This document shows, one piece after another, positions 9,340-18,315 of a DNA stretch of 64,000 nucleotides. The stretch comes from Polyangiaceae bacterium. Its GTDB lineage: Bacteria; Myxococcota_A; Polyangia; Polyangiales; Polyangiaceae. The stretch spans positions 372,001-436,000 of the forward strand of contig JACKEB010000010.1 in the NCBI GenBank assembly GCA_020633205.1, in the 5' to 3' direction. Below the pieces are notes generated by a model, which did no database searches, was not told the DNA's origin, and worked only from the letters and a program-made list of their open reading frames with translations. The stretch's first letter is position 1. Every line of letters begins with the position of its first letter. A program made the position numbers and the translations under genes.

Positions 9340-10302
9340 ATGAACGAACCCGTAGTGATTGCGCGAGAACTGCTCGCGAGCATCGGCGTAGCCGCCGCTC
9401 AACCCGAGCTGACCCCGATGCATGGCGGACGCTCCGGCGCCCTGACCTTCCGTGTGGAAGTCGGCTCCCAGGCGTACGCGCTAAGGATTCAGCCTGAAGA
9501 GCGCTTCACGAAGCACTTTTCTCAGCTGGCAGAGCTGCAAAGCTTGGCTGGGGAGGCAGGAGTCGCTCCCGCCGTGCTGGCAGTGGACGACCGGCGTCGC
9601 GCCATGCTCTCAGAGCATATCCCCACGGAACCTTTGATTGGAACTCTACGCTCGAGCCGGGGGCTCGAGCTGCTCAGTCGCATTGGGCAGCAGCTTGGGA
9701 TCCTGCACGAGCTGACACCGCCTCAGTCCCTCGCGGATCGCTGTCCCACGGTGCGCACGCGCGAGTTGTTGCAGGAGCTATGCTCGGACGGTCCAGAGTT
9801 CGTGAGGCGAGCGGCTGTCAGCGTCACCTCCTTGGAACCGGGCCCCAAGAAGGCCGTCTGCCACCTCGACCTGAACCCGACCAATATCCTGTTCGACGGC
9901 GAAGGTGTGCGCTTCGTCGACTGGGAGACGGCAGGCATCAGCGACCCAGCTTTCGACCTAGCAACAGTGATCAACCTCCTGATGCTCGACTCGGCGTCCC
10001 GAGGGGCGTTGCTCCGCGGATACGCGCGCAGCACCACACCGCCGACGGAGGCGCGGCTCGAAGCGGCACGGCGCCACGTGTACCTGGGCTACGGAGCTGA
10101 GTTCTTGCGCCTGGCCGGAGCCCCCGCCCCTGACTGGAAGAGCGAGGAGCTACCGGCGTTGGCGGAGGCTTACGGGGAGATCGCCCTCGGCAAGCTAGAC
10201 ATGGCTACCCAGCATGGTCAGTGGCGCCTCGGCGCAGCGTACCTCGGCGAGTTGTTTCGCATGGGCCGTGAGCCTCTGGGCAACCTCAGCGGAGTTCGTT
10301 AA
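9340..10302 (+). CDS. APH-family phosphotransferase (kinase-fold)
   Basis: A 320-residue protein of the aminoglycoside/choline-kinase fold. The N-lobe has GGRSGALTFRVEV as a glycine loop and AYALRI with the likely ATP-binding position. The catalytic loop is CHLDLNPTNILFDG (Brenner motif H-x-D-x4-N), followed by the Mg-binding VDWETAGISDPAFDLA. All catalytic residues are visible. Family members phosphorylate small molecules such as choline, homoserine, fructosamines or antibiotics, and I cannot choose among them. I took the ATG at 9340 because of an ideal GGAGG six bases upstream. An in-frame ATG at 9262 would put the start inside the leader hairpins. The 3' end overlaps the convergent protease gene by 17 bases. 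Confidence 0.82.
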   Translation: MNEPVVIARELLASIGVAAAQPELTPMHGGRSGALTFRVEVGSQAYALRIQPEERFTKHFSQLAELQSLAGEAGVAPAVLAVDDRRRAMLSEHIPTEPLIGTLRSSRGLELLSRIGQQLGILHELTPPQSLADRCPTVRTRELLQELCSDGPEFVRRAAVSVTSLEPGPKKAVCHLDLNPTNILFDGEGVRFVDWETAGISDPAFDLATVINLLMLDSASRGALLRGYARSTTPPTEARLEAARRHVYLGYGAEFLRLAGAPAPDWKSEELPALAEAYGEIALGKLDMATQHGQWRLGAAYLGELFRMGREPLGNLSGVR

Positions 10303-12769
10303 TCGTTCCGCTGGGGCAGCCCTGGGTCTTGCTCCGGATATCCATGCGGACAATCAAGCGATCCGTGGTGTTGCAAGGCGCGCACTGCACATCGGTCGAC
10401 TTGAGTAGGCACGCCTTCTGGTTCTTGCTGCGCAATCCGGGGACGACGTCACGCATCACCAGATCCGCAGCGACTTCCATGGCGACATGGCGCTCGTCGT
10501 TCTTGAGCTGCGTGGTGCACTTGTAGTCTCGGTCCACTCGACCTGTAGCTCCGCCCGACTTGCTGCGCAGGCTGCATGCCTTCGCGACGTCGCTCACCCG
10601 CGAATACGGTGACATCTCCACGGTACCTTGCAGGAACGAGTAGAGCGGTACCGAGCGACTGAACTTCTCTCCCCAGCCCCAGTTCGCGTCCACCATCCAC
10701 TCTACAGAACCGGCGCTCACCCATTTTTTTCCGCTCGGATCCCAGCGCCGCGGTGTGACGCTACGGATCCCGAAGCCGACGGGATAGTGATTGTGCATGC
10801 CGATGGCGATGGGCTGGCGCCGCGTGCGCAGCGTGTGCAGCACCTTGCTGGTCCCCGCGCTCGTGCTGACCAAGAGTCCATCGTAGTCCGCAATGACTCG
10901 CCCAGGCACGCGGCCCCAGAAGTACTGGTTCGACTGCGCCATGATCGACGGATGCGTGAAGCGTTCGCCGTTGGGCGCACAACCGGACACCCCCCAGTCG
11001 TTCATGGCATCGCGGATTTCCACGGTCATGTTCTTCACGCCGCGATCGTTGAACTCCGGTGCGAGCGCGTTCACCGCGAAGCGCCCGCGGCCGCCCTGAC
11101 TGAGATAGCTGCGATCGAAGGGTCGATACTTCGAGACCCCTTGAGAACCCGCGTAGTCGACATAGCCGATCAACATGGCCCAAGCGGTGGCGCCACAGCC
11201 GCTCGCGCAGGGTGAGCGATTGGGCGAGGTATTGCCGTCGATCTGCTCGTACTTGCGCTGGTAGCTCCACGCGGTGGCTTCATCCTTCAGATCGGCGAAG
11301 TAGACCGGGGGCGCCGGCGGATTGCACGCCACCTGGAAACGCTCCCATGTCGACGCGACGTCACGGTCTACGGTCACCACGTCGCCGCCGCCATTCTTTG
11401 CGGAAACGTACTTCCCATTGCTACTGCGCAGCGCAAACGTCCCGCCAGGCTGGGAGACCAGCTTGAACCAACCGAAGGAGCCAATGTCACGCAATATCAA
11501 CGAGCTGCCCCCCCCAGCAACAGCCGACACGTAGCGGTTCGCCGGGCCAGCCCGCAACGCGATGGTGCCGTCGGATTTCTGGGTGAGGTCAAACGTCTCC
11601 CAAACCCCGACCTTGTCTGCTCGCGCGTCGATTTCGCCTTTGCGTTCCAGCGCGCGCAGGTAATTGCCCTTCACCGACGTGCGCAACGCCACCGTCTTGC
11701 ACGACGCGGGGAGCAACGCCTTGCCTTTGCTCGGAGCACCGAGCACCGGGGCGATCGCGAAACCCAGTAGCTCCCGCTCTCCGCTGCCGTAGCTCAGGGT
11801 GATCTTCACATCACCCACTCCGCTCTCCGGAGCGCTCAACGTGCGCACCCGCAGCCACTCCTCCCCCGCAGGCCCGCTCTCTCGCGTGACCTCGACGCGA
11901 TCCGCATCAGTACCGGCGACCTCGAAGGTCGCCTTCCCACGCTGCAGCACCTGAATCCGCGCGGCATCGTCCACGTGCAGTTCTTGGGCCGTGCGCCCCA
12001 CTTGGCGCTCGCTCTGCCAGAACGGCGCCGCGTTGCGCTCGACGATGGCTTGCTCCAGACGGCTCTGTCCGCCCATGACCCGCTTGTAGTCTTCCCAGGA
12101 AGCAAACGGACGCATGCTGAGTCCCGCGAGAGCACTCGGCTTGTGCACCACCGGCGCTTCGCCCCCTTGAACCACACTTGAACCGTGGCGAGCGCTCTCT
12201 GGCAGGTCGATCGCCGAGGCGTCCACGCCCTCCATGCGTTCGGGCAGCGAACCCAGACGAGCCACCTCGCGCCCCTCGGCGTTCTCTGCAACGAAGACGA
12301 AGGGCGCGGGCGCCCAGATGCGCGCGACGCTTTCGCCGCTCACCGAGGCCATGCGGGCCAGCTGAACACTCGGCGCCTCACCGCCACGTGCCGCTCCGAC
12401 CACGGGAAAGTCGTGTTCCCCCGTGGAAACAAGGATATAGCCGAGCGCTTCTCCGCCAGCGCCCTCGACCGGCACCTCCCAGTACGCGGCGCCCTGCACC
12501 CCCGGACGCAGCATCGAGGTCGCTCGGCCCGCCAAGTGAGCGTCGAACCAATTGGAGTCCGATGTCAGCCGAATCGCCTCGAAGTAGCGCGCCGCGCGAC
12601 GGTGCAGCTCGAGGGGGACCCGCGCGATCGGCTGCGCCTCCAGCCCAGCTGGTGTCAGCGCCTGCACCTCGACGGTCGGGGCTGCCGCAGCCTCCGACCC
12701 GTGTGGCATCGCGCACGTCGCGACGCCAAGCCCAATCAGCCACCGTGTTTCCCAACTCCCAATTGCCAT
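10286..12769 (-). CDS. Secreted papain-like cysteine protease with fascin-like beta-trefoil domain
   Basis: An 827-residue secreted protein. A signal peptide occupies about residues 1-28. Residues 45-150 resemble the inhibitory propeptide of C10/streptopain-type proteases (YWEVPV, GYILVSTGEHDFPVVGAA). A linker follows, and then a fascin-like beta-trefoil at about 355-485, with repeated GNYLRAL, NRYVSAV and NGKYVSA strands. The C-terminal catalytic domain has CASGCGATAWAM (nucleophile probably Cys525), IGMHNHYPVGFG (His659) and DANWGWGE (Asn696), the papain/C39-like order Cys-His-Asn. Extra cysteines near the end could form disulphides. GGAGG lies six bases before the ATG. It likely degrades or binds extracellular polymers. 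The domain calls are from motifs only, with the fascin domain the clearest. Confidence 0.72.
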   Translation of the reverse strand: MAIGSWETRWLIGLGVATCAMPHGSEAAAAPTVEVQALTPAGLEAQPIARVPLELHRRAARYFEAIRLTSDSNWFDAHLAGRATSMLRPGVQGAAYWEVPVEGAGGEALGYILVSTGEHDFPVVGAARGGEAPSVQLARMASVSGESVARIWAPAPFVFVAENAEGREVARLGSLPERMEGVDASAIDLPESARHGSSVVQGGEAPVVHKPSALAGLSMRPFASWEDYKRVMGGQSRLEQAIVERNAAPFWQSERQVGRTAQELHVDDAARIQVLQRGKATFEVAGTDADRVEVTRESGPAGEEWLRVRTLSAPESGVGDVKITLSYGSGERELLGFAIAPVLGAPSKGKALLPASCKTVALRTSVKGNYLRALERKGEIDARADKVGVWETFDLTQKSDGTIALRAGPANRYVSAVAGGGSSLILRDIGSFGWFKLVSQPGGTFALRSSNGKYVSAKNGGGDVVTVDRDVASTWERFQVACNPPAPPVYFADLKDEATAWSYQRKYEQIDGNTSPNRSPCASGCGATAWAMLIGYVDYAGSQGVSKYRPFDRSYLSQGGRGRFAVNALAPEFNDRGVKNMTVEIRDAMNDWGVSGCAPNGERFTHPSIMAQSNQYFWGRVPGRVIADYDGLLVSTSAGTSKVLHTLRTRRQPIAIGMHNHYPVGFGIRSVTPRRWDPSGKKWVSAGSVEWMVDANWGWGEKFSRSVPLYSFLQGTVEMSPYSRVSDVAKACSLRSKSGGATGRVDRDYKCTTQLKNDERHVAMEVAADLVMRDVVPGLRSKNQKACLLKSTDVQCAPCNTTDRLIVRMDIRSKTQGCPSGTINELR

Positions 12770-12871
12770 GCTCAGCCTCCGGCTGCACGCGGGACTGTCC
12801 CACGGCTGGGAGCATGAGCGAGGCGCGCGTGGCGAACTTGAGCGCTGCCTCAGCAGATCTTGAAGAAGCCC

Positions 12872-13255
12872 TTACCAGTACTCGTTGTCCTCGTTGTAGA
12901 CGGCTTCGACGTCGGCGCTTCCGTCGGGCTTCACGGTGACCGTATTGTCCTTTTCCGGCTGGATCTTCACCGGCGTCTGCTTGCCGTTGCTCTCCAAGGT
13001 CACGTTTCCGTAGCTGTCGAAGCCGAGCTTCTCGAACTCCGTGGTGGTGTTGGGAGCGACCGATCCGTACTCGACTTGGTCCTCTCCGCTCATCAGCTTC
13101 ACGTTGATGGGTTCACTCCCGCCGTTCTTGATCGCGGCGCGAGTGTTCACCCCACAACCTACGAGACACACCGCAGCGAGCAGCGCGCTCAGCATCAGGC
13201 GGGTACGCGGGGTTTGGGGGTGAGGAGCGTGGTTCGTCAGGCCGTGCTGTTTCAT
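12872..13255 (-). CDS. Small lipoprotein of unknown function
   Basis: About 127 residues. A Lys/Arg-containing n-region leads into LMLSALLAAVCLVGCG, a clear lipobox, so it is exported and lipidated. The mature part of about 90 residues is predicted to be beta-rich (INVKLMSGEDQVEYG, YGNVTLESNGKQ, NTVTVKPDGSAD) and ends in an acidic YNEDNEYW tail. It has no recognised domain. The start is uncertain: ATG 13255 chosen, with GTG 13279 or an internal ATG at 13195 possible. It stands between the protease gene and a terminator. The signal sequence alone makes it a believable gene. Confidence 0.68.
   Translation of the reverse strand: MKQHGLTNHAPHPQTPRTRLMLSALLAAVCLVGCGVNTRAAIKNGGSEPINVKLMSGEDQVEYGSVAPNTTTEFEKLGFDSYGNVTLESNGKQTPVKIQPEKDNTVTVKPDGSADVEAVYNEDNEYW
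13214..13224 (+). repeat. G-rich word TTGGGGGTGAG, copy 1
   Basis: Exact copy, inside the small lipoprotein gene (which runs on the minus strand). Confidence 0.6.
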
Positions 13256-13289
13256 CAACGCGGCTGATTGGCCCAGCACTTACAAACGT

Positions 13290-13317
13290 CAAGGGCACGC
13301 GGCAAGGCGTGCCCTTG
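13290..13317 (-). terminator. Hairpin terminator downstream of the M13 peptidase gene
   Basis: A perfect 11-base inverted repeat (13290-13300 with 13307-13317) around a 6-base loop. It lies 42 bases after the peptidase stop on the minus strand and just before the small lipoprotein start. The T-tract after it is weak (ACGTTTG). Confidence 0.6.
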
Positions 13318-13358
13318 GAGGGAAAGCGTGGGCGGCCGAAGCGCGCCGCTGCTTGAGA

Positions 13359-15590
13359 CTACCAGACCGAGCAGCGGTTCTCCGGGTTCATCGGAGTACC
13401 CGACTTGCACTCGAAGGCTTGCGCGAACTCCGGCAAGTTCGAGAGCGGCCCGTTGACGCGATAGCGCGGCGCCGAGTGCGGATCGTTCACCACCTGCATG
13501 CGCGCCGCTTCCTCGCGGTACTTCGCGCACCAGATCTGGCCGTTGGAGATGAAGAACTGCTGGTCCTCGGTGAAGCCGTCCGCTTGGACGTGCTCCGGGG
13601 CATCTTTGCGCAGCGAGCGATAGGCCGCAAACGCCAGCTTCAGGCCACCCATGTCGGCGATGTTCTCGCCCAGGGTGAGCTTGCCGTTGATCTTCACACC
13701 GGGCAGCACCTCGTAGCTCGAGTACTGCTCGGCCACGCAGGCGGTCTTGCCCTTGAAGGTCTTCTCCACCGGTGGCTCCCACCAGTTCTTCAGGTTGCCG
13801 TCCTTGTCGAACTGCGAACCCTCGTCGTCGAAGCCGTGCGTCAGCTCGTGTCCGACCACCATGCCCATGGCCCCCAGGTTGACCGGCACCGCAGCCTTCA
13901 CGTCGTAGAACGGCGGCTGCAGGATTCCAGCGGGAAACACCATGTGGTTCTTGTTCGGGTGATAGTACGCGTTCACCGTGGGCGGGCTCATCTCCCAGCG
14001 CTCGCGATCCACCGGCTTACCCAGCTGAGAGAGATCATCCTTCAGCTTCCACTTCTCCGCACCGAGTACGTTGGCCGCAAACTCCTTGCCAACGGTGAAG
14101 TCGTAGCTCTTCCACTTGCTCGGGTAGCCGATCAGGTAGGCCATCGCCTTCAGCTTCTGCTTGGCGCGTTGGCGCGTCGTCGCGTCCATCCAGTCGAGGT
14201 TGTCGACCTCCTTGTCGAAGGCAGCAGCGATCGCGTGGACGTAGCTCTCTGCAGCGGACTTGCTCTCCCCACCGAAGTGCTCAGCGACGAAGGGCTGCGC
14301 TAGCGCCTCACCCAGCGCGTCGTCGGTGAAGGCCACGCAGCGCTTCCAGCGCGCCTCGATCTCTTCTTGACCTGTGAGCAGCTTGTTCAGCTTGAAGTTC
14401 TCGTCGACGAACGCCTTGCTCAAGGTAGGCGCCATGTTGTGGAGCACCTGCCAGGTCAGGTAGTTCTTCCACTGCGCCGGCTTGAACTTCGGGAGGATGT
14501 CATTCACTCCCGCGAAGAACTCCTTGCTGGTGATGCTGATGTCCTTGAGCTCCGGGGCCCCGATGGCCGCGAAGTAGCTCTTCCAGTCGAAGCGCGGCAG
14601 CGTCTTCTCGACGCCCTCGAGGTCGACCTTGTTGTAGAGCTTCTTTGGGTCGCGCCGCTCCACCTTGGTCTTGGAGACTTCTGCCAGGGCGGTCTCGATC
14701 TTCAACACGTCCTTCGCGGCCGCCTTGGCGGCGGGCGCCTTCATGCCCCCAAGCTCGAGCATGCGCGCGACGTGAGCTTCGTAGTCGGCGAGCAGCTTCT
14801 TCTTCTTCTCGAGCGCCTCCAGGGCCTCCTTGGTCGGAGGCGCTGCCTTCGCCTCGCTCGGGTGCTTCGCCGGGTCACTCGTGTGCTTGGGCAGCGCAGC
14901 AGGCTCCAGAATGTAGTAGTCGCGGTCCGGTAGGCCGAGACCGTTCTGATCCATGAAGCCGATCATCTTGGTGGCGTCGGCGAAATCTTGCTGCGCGGAA
15001 ATATCGAAGAGGGCCCAGATGCGGTGCTCGTGCAGCTTGGTCACCGCGGCGATCAAGCTTTTTTGATCGCGGACGCCCTGGATCTGCTTGAGCAGCGGCT
15101 GCAGAGGCTTGGTGCCCTCCCCCTCGATGGCCTTCTCGTCCATGCAGGCTGCGTAGTAGGAGCCGAGGGCCTTCTTCACCGGCTCGGCGTCGGTCGCCTT
15201 GCCTGCCTCCTCGAGGATGCGCCGCAGCTCCTTCTCATTCTCCTCGTGGATCACCGAGAAGGAGCGCACCCAGCGCGCCTTGTCCGAGGGGATCTGTGTG
15301 TTCTTGATCCAGCCGCCGCAGGCGAAGCTGTAGAAGTCCGTACAGGGGTCGACGCTCTTGTCCATCGCCGCAGCGTCCAGGCCCACTTCCGCGAGGGAAC
15401 GCTGGACCGTCGGCTTGCCCGGGGGCTCTGGGGGGACCGGGGGCGCCGTGTCAGGCGGCGCCTCAGTGGCAGCTCCACCGCCACAGGCGACGAAGCAACC
15501 CGCAACGAGCGCACCAGCGAGGGGCGCACGCACCAGGTGAGCGAAAGAGCGGACGGGGTTCTGTCGAGGGTCTTGCTTGGGGTAGGACAT
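13359..15590 (-). CDS. M13-family zinc metallopeptidase, lipoprotein (neprilysin/PepO-like)
   Basis: A 743-residue endopeptidase of the neprilysin family, which cleaves oligopeptides with one Zn ion. The active site is VGHELTHGFDD (HExxH) with the downstream ENIADMGGLKLAFAAYR Glu/Asp motif, and NAYYHPNKNHMVFPAGIL is the substrate-backbone-binding region. The chain ends in CSVW, matching the C-terminal CRVW of the family. An N-terminal signal ending LAGALVAGCFVAC predicts a lipoprotein, followed by a Pro-rich linker. A Lys/Glu-rich insertion of about 40 residues near 215-255 is unusual. The frame extends upstream to a TTG at 15656, but the ATG at 15590 sits properly before the signal peptide. 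Activity should be intact. Confidence 0.92.
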   Translation of the reverse strand: MSYPKQDPRQNPVRSFAHLVRAPLAGALVAGCFVACGGGAATEAPPDTAPPVPPEPPGKPTVQRSLAEVGLDAAAMDKSVDPCTDFYSFACGGWIKNTQIPSDKARWVRSFSVIHEENEKELRRILEEAGKATDAEPVKKALGSYYAACMDEKAIEGEGTKPLQPLLKQIQGVRDQKSLIAAVTKLHEHRIWALFDISAQQDFADATKMIGFMDQNGLGLPDRDYYILEPAALPKHTSDPAKHPSEAKAAPPTKEALEALEKKKKLLADYEAHVARMLELGGMKAPAAKAAAKDVLKIETALAEVSKTKVERRDPKKLYNKVDLEGVEKTLPRFDWKSYFAAIGAPELKDISITSKEFFAGVNDILPKFKPAQWKNYLTWQVLHNMAPTLSKAFVDENFKLNKLLTGQEEIEARWKRCVAFTDDALGEALAQPFVAEHFGGESKSAAESYVHAIAAAFDKEVDNLDWMDATTRQRAKQKLKAMAYLIGYPSKWKSYDFTVGKEFAANVLGAEKWKLKDDLSQLGKPVDRERWEMSPPTVNAYYHPNKNHMVFPAGILQPPFYDVKAAVPVNLGAMGMVVGHELTHGFDDEGSQFDKDGNLKNWWEPPVEKTFKGKTACVAEQYSSYEVLPGVKINGKLTLGENIADMGGLKLAFAAYRSLRKDAPEHVQADGFTEDQQFFISNGQIWCAKYREEAARMQVVNDPHSAPRYRVNGPLSNLPEFAQAFECKSGTPMNPENRCSVW

Positions 15591-15719
15591 TGGCGCCGGG
15601 GACACTACCAAAGAAGCCCGGAGCGCCAAACGCCGGGAACCCGGTAAGTTTGCCAAAAGGCAGAAGGCACAACGGATCTCGCGCTTTGCGCCAGCGGTCC
15701 CTTGCTAGAGTCAGCGGCT

Positions 15720-16854
15720 ATGTCAGCCACCCGTGTTGGTCCCGGCTCTGCCCTGGGTGCCGCCCTGCTGTTGGTCCTGGTGAGCCTTGCTTGCAAGTCC
15801 AAGCAAGCCTGTGACGACCACGCCCTGCCCGGTGGGCCAAGCCTGCGTGAGTGGCGCCTGCGTAGCGGCGACACCAGTGACGCCGCTAGCGCCCGCGACC
15901 CCACCCAGTCCGACCCAGGCAGGCAACGGCGCGGCTCCCGGTTTAGTGCGAGGCCGCTCGACCAGCGCGGGCGACCCATCTCTATTTCCGTATGGCTATT
16001 TTGATGTCAGCGGACGAGGCGCAAAGAACGACTTCTGCCAGGTGGTGCGCTCCACGCGCACCTTACAGTGCGACACGGGCAGCATGACCTTCCAGTCGAG
16101 CGCGAACTTGGACCTCGGCTACAACCGCACTGGGCGCATGGAGGACGCTAACGGCGACGGAAAGGAAGACTTCTGTCGCTGCGTTGGGGACTCACCCAAT
16201 GTCCACTACGCGTGCCTGATCTCAAACGGGAACTCCTTCGCCAGCGATCAATTCGGCCTCAAGCCACCGGGGCGTACCAACTGCGACTTCTTGAACGCCC
16301 AGGCGGCACCCGCCGCGACGCTACCTCCCGCGCCGCCGCCCGTTGCTGCCGCACCCACCGACGATTGCGGCGGCAAGTGCGCAAAGTTCGAGGGCACGCG
16401 CTGCGTTAGCGGCTCCTGCATGCTCGGTCCGAACGAACTTTGGGTGGTCGCCCCGATCGCCGTCCGGGTCTACGAAGGCCGGTCTTGCGGCGGACGCTGC
16501 AACACCAGCATCTGTCTGTCGGACACGAACGGCCAGGATAAGCACTGCACCCCGAACTTCGCGTTCGAAAAAGGTAGCAAAGGCGTGAGCGACAACCGGG
16601 GCCGCTACCGTCTAGGGGTCTTCCCGGGCAACTCGGGCGGCAAGATCGTCAGCACCGAACAGCTATTGAGGGATGGCATCCAGGTGGAGTTCGTGGACGG
16701 CACGCGCTTGGTGGAGCGCTTTCCCCGAGTCGCGCGCTTCGACGGCATCTCGGCGGGAGATCTGCTGTTCAAGGGAGGCCTCGTGCTGCGCCTGCAGGGG
16801 AACCTGTTCTACTCGATCACGGTTTCGATCAAGCACCACATCGAAGGCGACTAG
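15720..16854 (+). CDS. Lipoprotein with FG-GAP-like calcium motif, interrupted by an apparent frameshift
   Basis: The gene reads in two frames. From ATG 15720, one frame encodes a textbook signal (ALLLVLVSLACKSKQACDD). The body of the protein lies in the next frame, open from about 15784 to 16854, immediately after a stop in that frame at 15781. Joining them with a +1 skip around 15810-15820 gives a sensible lipoprotein continuing PCPVGQACVSGAC. The body has paired Cys motifs, NGDGKEDFCRC resembling an FG-GAP/VCBS calcium loop, a Pro/Ala linker, and a C-terminal domain rich in beta strands. Either one base is extra in this sequence or the gene is genuinely broken or recoded. The function is unknown. 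Confidence 0.62.
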
Positions 16855-16942
16855 GCGGGCGCTCCTCCCCCAAAAATCCTCACGGAATTCTAGAGGCGGG
16901 CGAGTTTTGCCGCGAACTACCACGACAGGACTCTACCAGGGG

Positions 16943-18199
16943 CTAGTGCTTGGCTTCGAATCGGTAGATGTCTCCGCGGCTGTAGTCTGCCAGGTAGATC
17001 TCGCCTTTGGCGTCCTGACCAAAGGTGCTGATCAAGTAGGGCCATTGGCCCAAGCTCTGTAGCGGCAGCATGGGCTCGCCGGGGTCGAGTTCCTTCGGCA
17101 AGGCGACGGACCAGACGCGGCCGTCCACGAAGTCGCCGAATACGTAGTGGCCAGCGAGCTCCGGGAGCTTCTGTCCGTGGTAGACGAAGCCGCCAGTGAT
17201 GCTCTTGCCGAGCTCGTGATTGTACTCGGTGATCGGATCGACGAGGCCGGCGGTGGTGCAGTCGTCGTCGCTGGCAAAGCAGTGACGCCCCTCCCGAGTG
17301 TTCCACCCGAGATTGTCGCCGGCGCGCACGTAGTCGACCTCTTCCCAGGTGTTCTGTCCGACATCGGCGACCAGCGCGCGCCCTTGGGGGTCGAAGCTGA
17401 AGCGCCAGGGGTTTCTGAGGCCGTAGGCCCAAATCTCCGGGCGAGCGTCGCTCTGGCTGAGGAACGGGTTGTCCTTGGGGACCGCGTATTCCTTGCCCTC
17501 GTCCTTGTGGTCGACGTCGATGCGCAGGAGCTTCCCGAGCAGCGTCTTGAGGCTTTGACCGTTACCGTGGGGATCATTCTTGAAGCCGCCATCTCCGGTG
17601 GCAACGTAGAGGTAACCGTCCGGCCCAAACGCTAGCTGACCCCCATCGTGGTTCTCATAGGGTTGCTCGAAATCGAGCAACACTCGGGTCTCCTTGGCGG
17701 GTCGCTTGCCAAGCTCCGCGACGGGTAAATGCCACTCGGAAACGATGGTGCGGAGCTCGCCGGCCTTGGGGTTGTAGTTGAGGTAGAACAGCCCGTTCTC
17801 CCCGTACTTGGGATGAAACGCCAATCCCAGGAGGCCCAGCTCGGAGTTGGTTCGCACCTCCAGCTTGACCACCAGCGGCGCTTTCTCCGCATCGATTGCC
17901 TCACCGGACTCGGGCACCTCGACGTAGCGAGCAGTGCCCCCCTTCTCCAGGAACACCGCGTGGTCCGCCTGGCCAGGCACGAACTGGATGTCCGTCGGCT
18001 CCGACAGACCCGTCACGACTTGCACCAGTTGAACGCCCGACGCCGCGCGACTTGCCGCTCCGGCGGAGTCCACGCTCGGCGGCGAATACCCCGTATCGAA
18101 GGCCCGCACCAAGCCGCGGCGGATGGTTCGCCCTCCAAAGGTCAGACCGAGCGCAATCAGCGCGAGGGCACCGAGGGCGATCCAGTAGCGGCGCTTCAT
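16943..18199 (-). CDS. PQQ-type sugar dehydrogenase (GSDH family)
   Basis: A 418-residue protein of the soluble glucose/sorbosone dehydrogenase family, a six-bladed propeller that oxidises aldose sugars with PQQ in the periplasm. An N-terminal membrane anchor or signal (KRRYWIALGALALIALGLTFGG) is followed by LSEPTDIQFVPG, LLGLAFHPKYGENG, ENHDGGQLAFGPDGYLYVATGDGG (cofactor and Ca-binding region), YGLRNPWRFSFD, and DVGQNTWEEVD. All the standard blades are recognisable and the length is normal. It is convergent with the frameshifted lipoprotein gene. Many family members of unknown substrate exist, so glucose is not assured. Confidence 0.88.
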   Translation of the reverse strand: MKRRYWIALGALALIALGLTFGGRTIRRGLVRAFDTGYSPPSVDSAGAASRAASGVQLVQVVTGLSEPTDIQFVPGQADHAVFLEKGGTARYVEVPESGEAIDAEKAPLVVKLEVRTNSELGLLGLAFHPKYGENGLFYLNYNPKAGELRTIVSEWHLPVAELGKRPAKETRVLLDFEQPYENHDGGQLAFGPDGYLYVATGDGGFKNDPHGNGQSLKTLLGKLLRIDVDHKDEGKEYAVPKDNPFLSQSDARPEIWAYGLRNPWRFSFDPQGRALVADVGQNTWEEVDYVRAGDNLGWNTREGRHCFASDDDCTTAGLVDPITEYNHELGKSITGGFVYHGQKLPELAGHYVFGDFVDGRVWSVALPKELDPGEPMLPLQSLGQWPYLISTFGQDAKGEIYLADYSRGDIYRFEAKH

Positions 18200-18246
18200 G
18201 CCATCTCATATCGCGCTTCTGGGGACGCGTGGCTACGGCACACGAC

Positions 18247-18290
18247 AAAAAAAGAGCGGCGGCGCGCCACACCCGGGTGACTCGCCGCCG
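18247..18290 (-). terminator. Rho-independent terminator of the outer-membrane protein gene
   Basis: CGGCGGCG (18257-18264) pairs with CGCCGCCG (18283-18290), extended by an inner CACCC/GGGTG pairing. On the minus strand the stem is followed by TTTTTTT (18253-18247). It lies 26 bases after the stop of the beta-barrel gene. Confidence 0.85.
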
Positions 18291-18315
18291 AAAGGTCTAC
18301 TCGAAGGACTCGGAC

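Noticed and set aside
8314..9423. Minus-strand open frame opposite the di-haem lipoprotein
   Set aside because: Antisense to a gene with clear CxxCH motifs and a signal peptide.
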